From Jiangella alba (GTDB lineage: Bacteria; Actinomycetota; Actinomycetes; Jiangellales; Jiangellaceae), in contig NZ_FNUC01000003.1 of assembly GCF_900106035.1 (NCBI RefSeq), forward strand, positions 2,287,501 to 2,351,500: a DNA stretch of 64,000 bases, read 5' to 3'. Shown here one piece after another: positions 57,068 through 64,000 of the stretch. The notes beneath the pieces are model-generated. The model had not been told where the DNA came from. It saw only the letters and a program-made list of their open reading frames with translations, and did not search any database. The translations under genes and the position numbers were made by a program. Within the stretch, counting starts at the first letter, position 1. Each line of letters begins with the position of its first letter.

Positions 57068-57663
57068 CAGGACGACATCTCCATGGAGATGGCGAAGATC
57101 GCGGCCACGGCGGGCACGACGACGAGGGCGCCGGCGAGGACGGGGTAGCGTTCGAGCAGCCCGACGGCGTGTGGGTAGCGGCCGGCCAGGGCGCGGGCCG
57201 AGGCCAGCCGGCCGAGCTTGTGGGTCTCGACGCCGAGGGTGGCCATGAGGCGGCGCATGTCGTCCTCGACCCAGCGGGCGCCGGTCATGCGGGCGATCCG
57301 CCGGCCGCCGCGGTCGAGCACGTAGAGGTGGGCCAGGCTGCGGCTGTTCTGGTGGGTGCGGGGGAGCGCCGCGGTGACGATCGACCCGACGGCGTCGCGG
57401 GGGACCCGGCGGGTGCGGAGCAGGCCGGTGACGGCCAGCTCGGACGGCGTGACGGTGATCGCCGCGCGCCGGAACCAGGCCGGCCCGATGCTCGACGCCA
57501 GCGCGATGACGACCAGCGACACGGCGGCGCCGAACCCGCCGCCGCGCACCAGCAGCGCCGCGAGCAGCACGACGAGCGGCAGCAGCGACCATTTGACGGT
57601 GCTGAGGTAGCGACGCAGCGACGGCCGCAGCACGAGCGCGGCTCCGGGCAGGGGTCCGGGCAT
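57067..57663 (-). CDS. PH-like membrane protein, tandem paralog 1
   Basis: The 198-residue protein starts with LVLRPSLRRYL, has two close membrane segments (about 22-60), a cytoplasmic part with ITVTPSELAVTGLLRTRRVPRDAVGSIV, then LAHLYVLDRGGRRIARM and a last membrane segment. Three similar genes follow upstream in tandem. The soluble part resembles bacterial PH-like domains, but function is unknown. The start at 57663 (MPGPLPG) is favoured over one 39 bases upstream. Confidence 0.75.
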   Translation of the reverse strand: MPGPLPGAALVLRPSLRRYLSTVKWSLLPLVVLLAALLVRGGGFGAAVSLVVIALASSIGPAWFRRAAITVTPSELAVTGLLRTRRVPRDAVGSIVTAALPRTHQNSRSLAHLYVLDRGGRRIARMTGARWVEDDMRRLMATLGVETHKLGRLASARALAGRYPHAVGLLERYPVLAGALVVVPAVAAIFAISMEMSS

Positions 57664-57679
57664 GGCGACGATCGTACGG

Positions 57680-58255
57680 TCACAGCCCGGCGAGGAGGGC
57701 ACCCCCGACCACCGCGATGACGATGAAGGCCGCGATGCAGATCAGGATGACACCGGCGGGGTGCCGCTCGATCCACCCGGCGGCGCCTGGCTGCGCGCGG
57801 GCCAGCCGGGCGCCGGTGACCGGGTCGTCCGGTCCGCCGAGCGGCAGTTCGAGGTGTTCGACCAGGCGGTCGAGGTCTTCGGGGGCGTAGAGCGCGCCGT
57901 TGATGCGCATGAGCACCTGGTCGCGGGCGCCGAGGACGAAGACCGTGCGGGCGGCCGCGCCGGGGCGGATCAGCGTGGTCAGCACCACCGAGGCGGCGTC
58001 GGCGCGGTCCTGGCGGCGGCGGCCGAAGAGCCAGCGCGCGGAGATCTCGGCCGGCGCGGCGACGATGCGGGAGCGCCAGAGGTGGGCGGCGGCGGCGAGG
58101 ATCACCACCGCGGCGAGCGCGATGCCGGTGATCAGCGCGGGCCGGCCACCGGCGAGCGCACCGGCGATGACGAGGACGACCGCGATGACGGCGGCGATCG
58201 AGAGGAGGTGGCGCCGCGGGCCGGGCGCCGGCCGGAGCACGAGTGTGGTGGACAC
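57680..58255 (-). CDS. PH-like membrane protein, tandem paralog 2
   Basis: The 191-residue protein has the same plan: TTLVLRPAPGPRRH, paired membrane segments, AAPAEISARWLFGRRRQDRADAASVV, FVLGARDQVLMRINGALY, LDRLVEHLELP and a C-terminal membrane segment. The GTG at 58255 begins the conserved start. The gap to paralog 1 is 16 bases. Confidence 0.75.
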   Translation of the reverse strand: MSTTLVLRPAPGPRRHLLSIAAVIAVVLVIAGALAGGRPALITGIALAAVVILAAAAHLWRSRIVAAPAEISARWLFGRRRQDRADAASVVLTTLIRPGAAARTVFVLGARDQVLMRINGALYAPEDLDRLVEHLELPLGGPDDPVTGARLARAQPGAAGWIERHPAGVILICIAAFIVIAVVGGALLAGL

Positions 58256-58284
58256 GGCCCCCGACCCTAAGCGACGGCGGTGGC

Positions 58285-58866
58285 TCAGGCCGCCAGGAAC
58301 ACGACGAGGCTGCCGATGACGATGACCAGGACGACGACCCCGCACCCCACGGCGAACGAGAACGAGTACGGCCGCCGCTCGGACAGCCGCACGAGTCCGG
58401 GGTGCTCGCGGTCGAGCTGCGCACCGGTCATCGGCCGGTCGAAGACGACGGTGGGCCGGCCCAGCCGCTCGATCAGGGCGTCGAGGTCGTAGCTCTCGTA
58501 GTGGGTGACGTTGAACCGGAACAGCACCTCCTGCGCCGGACCGCCGAGCAGGAACAGCGTCGGGACCACCGGCCCGCGCGGTGGCACCAGCGTCGCCCGC
58601 ACGATGCTCGTCACCTCGGCCAGCGGCTGCCGCCGGGTGCCGAACAGCCCGGTGACGGCGAGCTCCGCGGGCGTGAGGACGATCCGCGACCGCCGCAGGT
58701 ACACGTACCCGAGCGCGAGGCCGATGGCGCAGAGCGACAGCACGATCAGCAGGCCGGCGACGCCGCCGACGGCGACCGTCACCATGGCGAAGACCGCGTA
58801 GACGACGACGGCGGTCACCATCACGGTGCGCCGCCGCCGCGCCGACGGCCGTAGTTCCAGGAGCAT
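58285..58866 (-). CDS. PH-like membrane protein, tandem paralog 3
   Basis: The 193-residue protein repeats the pattern: LLELRPSARRRRT, paired membrane segments, VLTPAELAVTGLFGTRRQPLAEVTSIV, LFLLGGPAQEVLFRFN, LDALIERLGRP and a C-terminal membrane segment. The ATG at 58866 overlaps the stop of paralog 4 by one base. Confidence 0.75.
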   Translation of the reverse strand: MLLELRPSARRRRTVMVTAVVVYAVFAMVTVAVGGVAGLLIVLSLCAIGLALGYVYLRRSRIVLTPAELAVTGLFGTRRQPLAEVTSIVRATLVPPRGPVVPTLFLLGGPAQEVLFRFNVTHYESYDLDALIERLGRPTVVFDRPMTGAQLDREHPGLVRLSERRPYSFSFAVGCGVVVLVIVIGSLVVFLAA

Positions 58867-59354
58867 CAGACGACGGGTCCGGCGTTGTCCGGGTACCGCT
58901 TCGCCACCTGGTCGGGGGTGAGCGGCCGGTCGGCGACGACGGTGGGCAGCCGGAGGTGCTCGACGAGGCGGTCGAGGTCGGCCCGCGGGTAGTTGACGCC
59001 GTGGATGCGCAGCAGCAGCTGCTCGTCGCGGTCCAGCACGAAGATCGAGTCGTTCGCCGCCGCGCGCGGCGCCACCACCAGGGCCCGCACGATCGACGCG
59101 GCCCGCGTGCGGTCGGCCCGCCGGTGCGTGACGAGCCCGCGCACGGCGATCTCCGACGACGTGACGGTGACCCGAGCGCGCAGCAGGTGCCCGGCGATCG
59201 GCACGACCACCAGCGCGGCGGCGCCCAGCCCGATCAGCAGCCCGGTATCGCCCGCGGCGGCGCCGGTGACCACGCACAGCCCGACGAGGATCACGACGGG
59301 GATCAGTGCCCAGGGCCGGTGCCGAACGGTCGGCCGCAGGACGAGCTCCGTCAT
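58866..59354 (-). CDS. PH-like membrane protein, tandem paralog 4
   Basis: The 162-residue protein has TELVLRPTVRHRPW, paired membrane segments, VTSSEIAVRGLVTHRRADRTRAASIV, IFVLDRDEQLLLRIHGVNY and LDRLVEHLRLPTVVADRPLT. Unlike the other three it ends before the C-terminal membrane segment. It is first in the tandem array and lies 11 bases after the kinase gene, so it may belong to that operon. Confidence 0.75.
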   Translation of the reverse strand: MTELVLRPTVRHRPWALIPVVILVGLCVVTGAAAGDTGLLIGLGAAALVVVPIAGHLLRARVTVTSSEIAVRGLVTHRRADRTRAASIVRALVVAPRAAANDSIFVLDRDEQLLLRIHGVNYPRADLDRLVEHLRLPTVVADRPLTPDQVAKRYPDNAGPVV

Positions 59355-59365
59355 GCCGCAAGACC

Positions 59366-60751
59366 TTAGGACACGGCCTCCGGCGCGCCGATGGTGGCCC
59401 GGGCCGGCGGCAGCGTGACGACGAACCGGGCGCCCGGGCCGGCGTCCTCGACGACGACCGTGCCGCCGTGGGAGACGACGATCTCGCGGGCGATGGCCAG
59501 CCCCAGGCCGGTGCCGCCGGCGTCGCGGTCGCGGGCGTCGTCGAGGCGGGCGAAGCGTTCGAAGATGCGGTCGCGGTCGGCCGGCCGCACGCCCGCGCCG
59601 TCGTCGGCCACCGACACCCGTGCCGCGCCGTCGTCGCCCGTCACCGCGACCGTGACCTGCGACGACGCGTGCCGGACGGCGTTGTCGACCAGGTTGCGCA
59701 GCACCCGCGACAGGGAGTCGCGGTGGCCGCGGGTGAACACCTCGCCGCCGGAGTCGACGCGCACCCGCACCCGTCCGTCGCGCACGCCCTCGGTGATCTC
59801 CACGGCCAGCTGGCCGAGGTCGACCAGCTCGTCGCGGCGCAGCGGGCGCGGGTTGTCGAGGTGCGCGAGCACCAGCAGGTCGTCGACCAGCCGGGCCATG
59901 CGCTGCACCTCGACCAGCGCCTCGCGGGCGGTGTCGTGCGGGTCGACGGCGTCGGGGTGCGCGAGCGCGACCTCCAGCTCGGTGCGCAGCGCCGCGATGG
60001 GGCTGCGCAGCTCGTGTGCGGCGTCGGCGACGAACGCGCGCTGCCGGGCCGCCGCCGCGTCGAGCCGGCGGAGCATGTCGTTGAGCGTCGTCGCGAGCCG
60101 GCTCAGCTCGTCGCCGCCGGCGGGGACCGGCAGCCGGTGCCCGCCGCCGGCGCCGCTGATGTCCTCGGCGCCGCCGCGCAGCCGGTCGACCGGGCGCAGC
60201 GCACGGACGATGACCAGCCAGCTCAGCGCCCCCAGCGCGGCCGTGATGGCGAGGCCGCCGCCGAACACGCCGATCTTCGCGAACCGGACGCTGCGCTGCT
60301 GCTCTTCCAGCGAGACGGCGACGATGACCGTGCGCGGCTCGCCGGCGGTGTCGGTGACGATGCCGACGACGCGCAGCGGCTCGGGCTGCCCGAGCCGGGT
60401 GCCGTCGATGTCGATGGCCGCGCCGGACCGGACGGCGGCGAGGTCGTCGCCCGCGACCACGGGGGTGAGGCGGTCGCCGCCGGGGGTGGAGGCGACGACG
60501 CGGTCGTCGCCGTCGAGCACCTGCGCGACGGCGACGCCGAAGCCGGGCAGCGGGTCGGGCAGCCGGCCGGACTCGACCAGCGTCGCGATGTCGTCGCCCT
60601 GCCGCCGCGCGGTCTCGTCGAGCGCGCCGAGCAGCGCGCGGTCCATCGCGACGAGCCACAGCACCCCGCCGACGGCCAGGCCGACCGCCGCCATCGCGGT
60701 GGCCGCCACGGTGAGCCGGGCCCGCAGGCTCAACCGGCCGAAGACGGCCAT
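59366..60751 (-). CDS. HAMP-type sensor histidine kinase
   Basis: The 461-residue kinase has a first membrane segment (VAATAMAAVGLAVGGVLWLVA), an extracytoplasmic sensor of about 120 residues, a second membrane segment near 175, HAMP, the phosphorylation motif FVADAAHELRSPIAAL, N-box LRNLVDNAVRHA and G-boxes DDGAGVRP and GTGLGLAIA. It begins one base after the regulator stop. The signal is unknown. Confidence 0.94.
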   Translation of the reverse strand: MAVFGRLSLRARLTVAATAMAAVGLAVGGVLWLVAMDRALLGALDETARRQGDDIATLVESGRLPDPLPGFGVAVAQVLDGDDRVVASTPGGDRLTPVVAGDDLAAVRSGAAIDIDGTRLGQPEPLRVVGIVTDTAGEPRTVIVAVSLEEQQRSVRFAKIGVFGGGLAITAALGALSWLVIVRALRPVDRLRGGAEDISGAGGGHRLPVPAGGDELSRLATTLNDMLRRLDAAAARQRAFVADAAHELRSPIAALRTELEVALAHPDAVDPHDTAREALVEVQRMARLVDDLLVLAHLDNPRPLRRDELVDLGQLAVEITEGVRDGRVRVRVDSGGEVFTRGHRDSLSRVLRNLVDNAVRHASSQVTVAVTGDDGAARVSVADDGAGVRPADRDRIFERFARLDDARDRDAGGTGLGLAIAREIVVSHGGTVVVEDAGPGARFVVTLPPARATIGAPEAVS

Positions 60752-60752
60752 G

Positions 60753-61442
60753 TCAGCCGCCGTCGCCGCTCAGCCGGTAGCCGGCGCCGCGCACCGTCTG
60801 CAGCGCGGCCCGGCCGAACGGGGTGTCGATCTTGCGCCGCAGGTAGCCGACGTAGACCTCGACGACGTTCGGGTCGCCGTCGTAGTGGGCGTCCCAGACG
60901 TGCTCGAGGATGTCGCGCTTGGAGACGACCTCGTCGGCGCGGCGCATGAGGTATTCGAGCACGCCGAACTCGCGCGGCGTCAGCGTGACGCCGGCGCCGC
61001 CGCGGCGCACCGTCTTCGCGCCCGGGTCGAGCTCGAGGTCGCCGGCGGACAGGACCGCGGGCCGGGCCGGCGCCCCGCGGCGCAGCAGCGCCCGCAGCCG
61101 CGCGACCAGCACGACGTAGGAGAACGGCTTGGTGAGGTAGTCGTCGGCGCCGACGTCGAGGCCGTCGGCCTGGTCGTACTCGCCGTCCTTGGCCGACAGC
61201 ATGAGGATGGGCACCCAGTTGCCCTCGGCCCGCAGCGTCTGGCAGATGCGGTAGCCCGACAGCGACGGCAGCATGATGTCGAGGACGACGACGTCGTAGG
61301 CGTGCTCGCGGGCCAGGTGCAGGCCGTCGAGGCCGTCGTGGGCCAGCTCGACCGAGAAGCCCTCGGCCGACAGCCCGCGATGCAGCGCGCGGGCCAGCCC
61401 GCGCTCGTCCTCGACCACCAGCACCCGCATGCCGTCAAGCAT
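60753..61442 (-). CDS. OmpR-family response regulator
   Basis: The protein (229 residues from the ATG at 61442, or four fewer from the ATG at 61430) has a receiver domain (VLVVEDERGLARAL, Asp in VVVLDIMLPS, K in YLTKPFSY) and a winged-helix trans-activation domain (TLTPREFGVLEYLMRRADEVVSKRDILEHVW, NVVEVYVGYLRRKID). It forms a two-component pair with the next gene and diverges from the LolA-like gene, its probable target. Confidence 0.94.
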   Translation of the reverse strand: MLDGMRVLVVEDERGLARALHRGLSAEGFSVELAHDGLDGLHLAREHAYDVVVLDIMLPSLSGYRICQTLRAEGNWVPILMLSAKDGEYDQADGLDVGADDYLTKPFSYVVLVARLRALLRRGAPARPAVLSAGDLELDPGAKTVRRGGAGVTLTPREFGVLEYLMRRADEVVSKRDILEHVWDAHYDGDPNVVEVYVGYLRRKIDTPFGRAALQTVRGAGYRLSGDGG

Positions 61443-61472
61443 GCCCTGCCCGCCGACGATGTGGCCGGGGTC

Positions 61473-61486
61473 TCTCAGGGATCTCA
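61473..61486. promoter_or_regulatory. Direct repeat, candidate response-regulator site
   Basis: TCTCA at 61473-61477 and again at 61482-61486, spaced nine bases, fits the tandem half-site layout of OmpR-family regulators. It lies in the region between the divergent regulator and the LolA-like gene. Confidence 0.4.
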
Positions 61487-61574
61487 CAGCGACGCCGAGG
61501 CACAGTGGTTGTCATCGGGGCGAACCCCCGGCCCGGGCACGACCCTGAACGCACCGAGTTCTCCAGGAGCAGAC

Positions 61575-62762
61575 ATGCCGAATTCCCTTCTCAGCACCCC
61601 GGCGAGGCGGTGGGCGACCGGGGCCACGGTCGCCACCGTGGTCGTCGGCGCAGCCGTGGCCGGCCCGCTGATCGCCGGCGCCGACTCCGACCTGCCCGAC
61701 CGCACGGCCGCCGAGTTGCTGGTCGACCTCGCGTCCCTCGACGTCGGCCCGTTCGCCGGCACCATCGTGCAGTCCGCCGACGTCGGCCTGCCGGAGCTGC
61801 CGGCCACCGACACCACGTCGCTGCCGACGGCCGCGCTGTCGCTGCTCGACGGGTCGTCCACGGCCCGCGTCTGGTACACCGACGGCGACACCTACCGGTT
61901 CGCGCTGCAGGACGACCAGAACGAGTCCGACCTCATCCGCGACGGCCAGGACCTCTGGTTCTGGAGCAGCGAGGGCGCCCGCGCGTCCCACCTGGTCGTC
62001 CCCGAGGACGCCGAGGGCTCCGACGACGGCGGCAACCCGTTCGGCGACAAGGGCCCGTTCGGCGGCGAGGGCATGCCTGAGGACATGCCCGAGAACATCC
62101 CCACGGCGGCCGCGTCGCTGGCGCTGTCCATGATCGAGCCGTCCACCCAGATCGACGTCGACGGCACCGCCACCGTGGCCGGCCGCAACGCGTACGAGCT
62201 GGTGCTGCGGCCGAAGGACGACCAGTCGCTGATCGGCTCCATCCGGCTGGCCATCGACGGCGAGACGTCCATGCCGCTGCGGGTGCAGATCGTCGCCAAG
62301 GACGCCACCGAGCCGTCGTTCGAGGTCGGCTTCACGTCCATCTCCTTCGACGAGCCCGAGGAGTCGACGTACGAGTTCGCGCCGCCGCCCGGCACCACCG
62401 TCGAGGAGATCCAGCCCGACGACCTCGACGACGCCGCGGCTGAGCACCACACCGACATGGGCGTCGGCCCCGAGGGCCTCGACGACTCCGGCTTCTCCAC
62501 GGTCGGCTCCGGCTGGAGCACCGTGTTCGTCGCCCGCGACGTCGACCTCGACGCGCTGACGTCGCACCTCGAGGGCGACGCCGCCACCCTGGCCGCCGAG
62601 TTCATCGCCCAGCTCCAGGACGTCAGCGGCCCGTACGGCACCGGCCGGGCGCTGACCAGCGACCTGTTCTCCGTCCTCCTGCTCGACGACGGCCGCCTGC
62701 TGGCCGGCGCCGTGTCGCTGGACGTGCTCGAAGAGGCCGCCCAGGACCCCGCCGCGCAGTAA
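61575..62762 (+). CDS. LolA/RseB-like exported protein
   Basis: The 395-residue protein has one N-terminal hydrophobic segment (ATVATVVVGAAVAGPLIAG), probably an uncleaved anchor or signal, and a LolA/MucB-like half-barrel: LLVDLASLDVGPFAGTIVQSADVG, STARVWYTDGDTYRFALQ, LWFWSSEGARASHL and VAGRNAYELVLRPKD. A Gly/Pro/Asp-rich insert lies near 155-175. In related actinobacteria such proteins lie beside two-component or sigma factor genes and may sense or carry lipids. It diverges from the OmpR-type regulator. Confidence 0.85.
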   Translation: MPNSLLSTPARRWATGATVATVVVGAAVAGPLIAGADSDLPDRTAAELLVDLASLDVGPFAGTIVQSADVGLPELPATDTTSLPTAALSLLDGSSTARVWYTDGDTYRFALQDDQNESDLIRDGQDLWFWSSEGARASHLVVPEDAEGSDDGGNPFGDKGPFGGEGMPEDMPENIPTAAASLALSMIEPSTQIDVDGTATVAGRNAYELVLRPKDDQSLIGSIRLAIDGETSMPLRVQIVAKDATEPSFEVGFTSISFDEPEESTYEFAPPPGTTVEEIQPDDLDDAAAEHHTDMGVGPEGLDDSGFSTVGSGWSTVFVARDVDLDALTSHLEGDAATLAAEFIAQLQDVSGPYGTGRALTSDLFSVLLLDDGRLLAGAVSLDVLEEAAQDPAAQ

Positions 62763-62781
62763 CACGGCAGGCAGGTCCGCC

Positions 62782-62819
62782 CGAGGCCGCCGCGGCTCCC
62801 GACCCGCGGCGGCCTCGGC
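62782..62819 (+). terminator. Terminator of LolA-like gene
   Basis: CCGAGGCCGCCGCGG pairs with CCGCGGCGGCCTCGG: a perfect 15-base stem with an 8-base loop, 20 bases after the stop codon; no T tract. Confidence 0.75.
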
Positions 62820-62930
62820 ATGTCCGGAGCCGGAGTGCAGACGTTGCCGATGATCAGGTGATCTCCTCGGCACTTCGTGCCCATGCCCTCGAAACGTGGG
62901 CTGCCTAAGTTGCCTCCAACGTGTCCGCAC

Positions 62931-62948
62931 GGGTGACCTGGGTCACCC
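62931..62948. promoter_or_regulatory. Palindrome upstream of nucleobase permease
   Basis: GGGTGACC-TG-GGTCACCC is a perfect 8-base inverted repeat ending 22 bases before the start codon and 12 bases before the ribosome site. It may be an operator or an RNA hairpin masking translation. Confidence 0.5.
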
Positions 62949-62969
62949 ACCCCTGTGCGAGGAGGCCCC

Positions 62970-64000
62970 GTGGCATTGAGCTGGAAGGTGGTCTACGGCG
63001 GCAGGACGCCGCCGCCAGGAGCGGTGGTGCGGCCGGACGAGCGGCTCTCGTGGGGCCGCACGATCGGCCTGGGGGCCCAGCACGTCGTCGCGATGTTCGG
63101 GGCGACGTTCGTGTTCCCGCTGATCATGGGCCTGAACGCGCAGTTGGCGATCATGATGAGCGGGGTCGCGACGATCTGCTTCCTGCTCATCGTCAAGGGC
63201 GTGGTGCCGAGCTACCTGGGCACCAGCGCCTCGTTCGTCGGCGGCGTGGCCGCCATCCGGGCGCAGGGCGGCGACTCCGCCGACGTCACCGGGGCGATCC
63301 TGGTGGCCGGCGTGGTGCTGGCGCTGTGCGGCGTGCTGATCCACTATTTCGGCTCCGGCGTCCTGTACAAGGTGCTGCCGCCGGTGGTGACCGGCGCCGT
63401 CGTCATGCTGATCGGGTTCAACCTGGCGCCGGTGGTGGCGAACACCTACTGGCCGCAGGACCAGTGGATCGCGCTGATCGTCATGCTCGCCGTCATCCTC
63501 ATGGCGGTCGGGCTGCGCGGCTTCCTGGGCCGCATCGCGATCTTCGTCGGGCTGGTGTTCGGCTACGTGCTGTCGTGGCTGTTCGACCGGATGTTCGGGC
63601 AGATCACCTCGTTCGACCCGGCGGCGGGCGCCGAGACCACGCGCTGGCGGGTGAACTTCGACGGCGTCCGCGAGGCCGACTGGCTGGGCTTCCCCAAGGA
63701 GACGTTCGTCAACGCGCAGGGCGCCGAGGTGGCCGGCTGGCACCTGCCAGCCTTCAGCGCGACGTTCATCCTGCTGGTGCTGCCCGCCGTCATCGCGCTG
63801 ATCGCGGAGAACACCGGTCACGTCAAGGCGGTCGCGGAGATGACCGGCAAGGACCTCGACCCGGTCATGGGCAAGGCGATCGCGGCCGACGGCGTCGGCA
63901 CGGTCATCGCGACGTCGGTGGGCGGCTCGCCGACCACGACGTACGCCGAGAACATCGGCGTCATGGCCGCGACCCGGGTGTACTCGACGGCGGCGTACTA
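62970..64000 (+). CDS. Nucleobase:cation symporter (uracil/xanthine permease), N-terminal part
   Basis: The frame runs from a GTG at 62970, after GAGGAGG, to the right edge of the window without a stop. The visible 343 residues match the NCS2 family: GAQHVVAMFGATFVFPLIMG near residue 33, SYLGTSASFVGGV near 86, an LPAVIALIAENTGHVKAV stretch near 275 holding the conserved Glu, and VGGSPTTTYAENIGVMAATRV near 320, which marks UraA-like proteins. It imports uracil or a related base with protons. A palindrome lies just upstream. Confidence 0.92.
   Translation, partial: MALSWKVVYGGRTPPPGAVVRPDERLSWGRTIGLGAQHVVAMFGATFVFPLIMGLNAQLAIMMSGVATICFLLIVKGVVPSYLGTSASFVGGVAAIRAQGGDSADVTGAILVAGVVLALCGVLIHYFGSGVLYKVLPPVVTGAVVMLIGFNLAPVVANTYWPQDQWIALIVMLAVILMAVGLRGFLGRIAIFVGLVFGYVLSWLFDRMFGQITSFDPAAGAETTRWRVNFDGVREADWLGFPKETFVNAQGAEVAGWHLPAFSATFILLVLPAVIALIAENTGHVKAVAEMTGKDLDPVMGKAIAADGVGTVIATSVGGSPTTTYAENIGVMAATRVYSTAAY

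Overview
The window is very GC-rich DNA with dense, often overlapping genes (ATGA, GTGA and TGATG junctions) and many GTG starts. Everything recognisable points to a high-GC Actinomycetota chromosome: an HrdB/SigA-type sigma factor, a DUF7455 protein, an SAV_6107-family HEPN protein, a PAC2 protein, an F420-type LLM oxidoreductase, an IdeR/DmdR-like iron box, LexA boxes of the TCGAAC-N4-GTTCGA type and PafBC (RecA-NDp) promoters. A Jiangella-like genus is my guess from overall impression only; nothing here proves it. I saw no rRNA, tRNA or CRISPR array.

Layout. 1-9.3 kb: end of a proline iminopeptidase-like hydrolase, a six-repeat DivIVA-like protein, a prenyl diphosphate synthase, an iron-regulated pair (FhuF-like reductase and siderophore-binding lipoprotein), metF, a short CrtI-like oxidoreductase, a YbaK deacylase, a DNA-damage-controlled HEPN gene, a 650-base repeat-rich gap and a PAC2 gene. 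9.3-17.4 kb: M48 protease, a MacAB-like exporter operon, an IS982-family insertion sequence sitting exactly in overlapping stop codons, and a large secreted subtilase. 17.5-21.2 kb: a four-gene ABC exporter plus two-component module. 21.2-27.6 kb: repeat copy A, dinB, a stress protein, a HhH-GPD protein, a SpoIIE phosphatase and the principal sigma factor. 27.6-32.7 kb: arginase family, rhomboid, ArsR/SRPBCC pair and topoisomerase IV subunit B. 32.7-35.6 kb: a small operon of unknown membrane proteins whose first member is unclear. 35.7-41.9 kb: a complete Mrp antiporter operon (A/B fusion, C, D, E, F, G). 41.9-47.4 kb: repeat copy B, an acetyltransferase, an LLM oxidoreductase and a second ABC exporter plus two-component module. 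47.5-53.8 kb: beta-carbonic anhydrase, a sucrase/ferredoxin-like protein, an LprG/P55-like lipoprotein and transporter pair, and a DHA2 exporter with its TetR regulator and two operators. 53.8-64 kb: topoisomerase IV subunit A, a DinB-superfamily protein, four tandem paralogous membrane proteins, a two-component system with a divergent LolA-like protein, and a nucleobase permease cut by the window edge.

The most unusual signal is a composite repeat of about 0.55 kb present twice (about 21152-21692 and 41882-42466), both times between convergent genes. Each copy carries a long GC-rich inverted repeat, an almost invariant 56-base palindromic core, and at its right end a perfect PafBC promoter consensus pointing into the repeat. 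It could be a DNA-damage-induced structured RNA or a decayed/non-autonomous mobile element. The same promoter type precedes dinB (next to copy A) and the HEPN gene, which also has a perfect LexA box, so the window shows part of a DNA-damage regulon. Iron supply, envelope stress sensing, drug or lipid export and sodium/pH homeostasis are the other themes.
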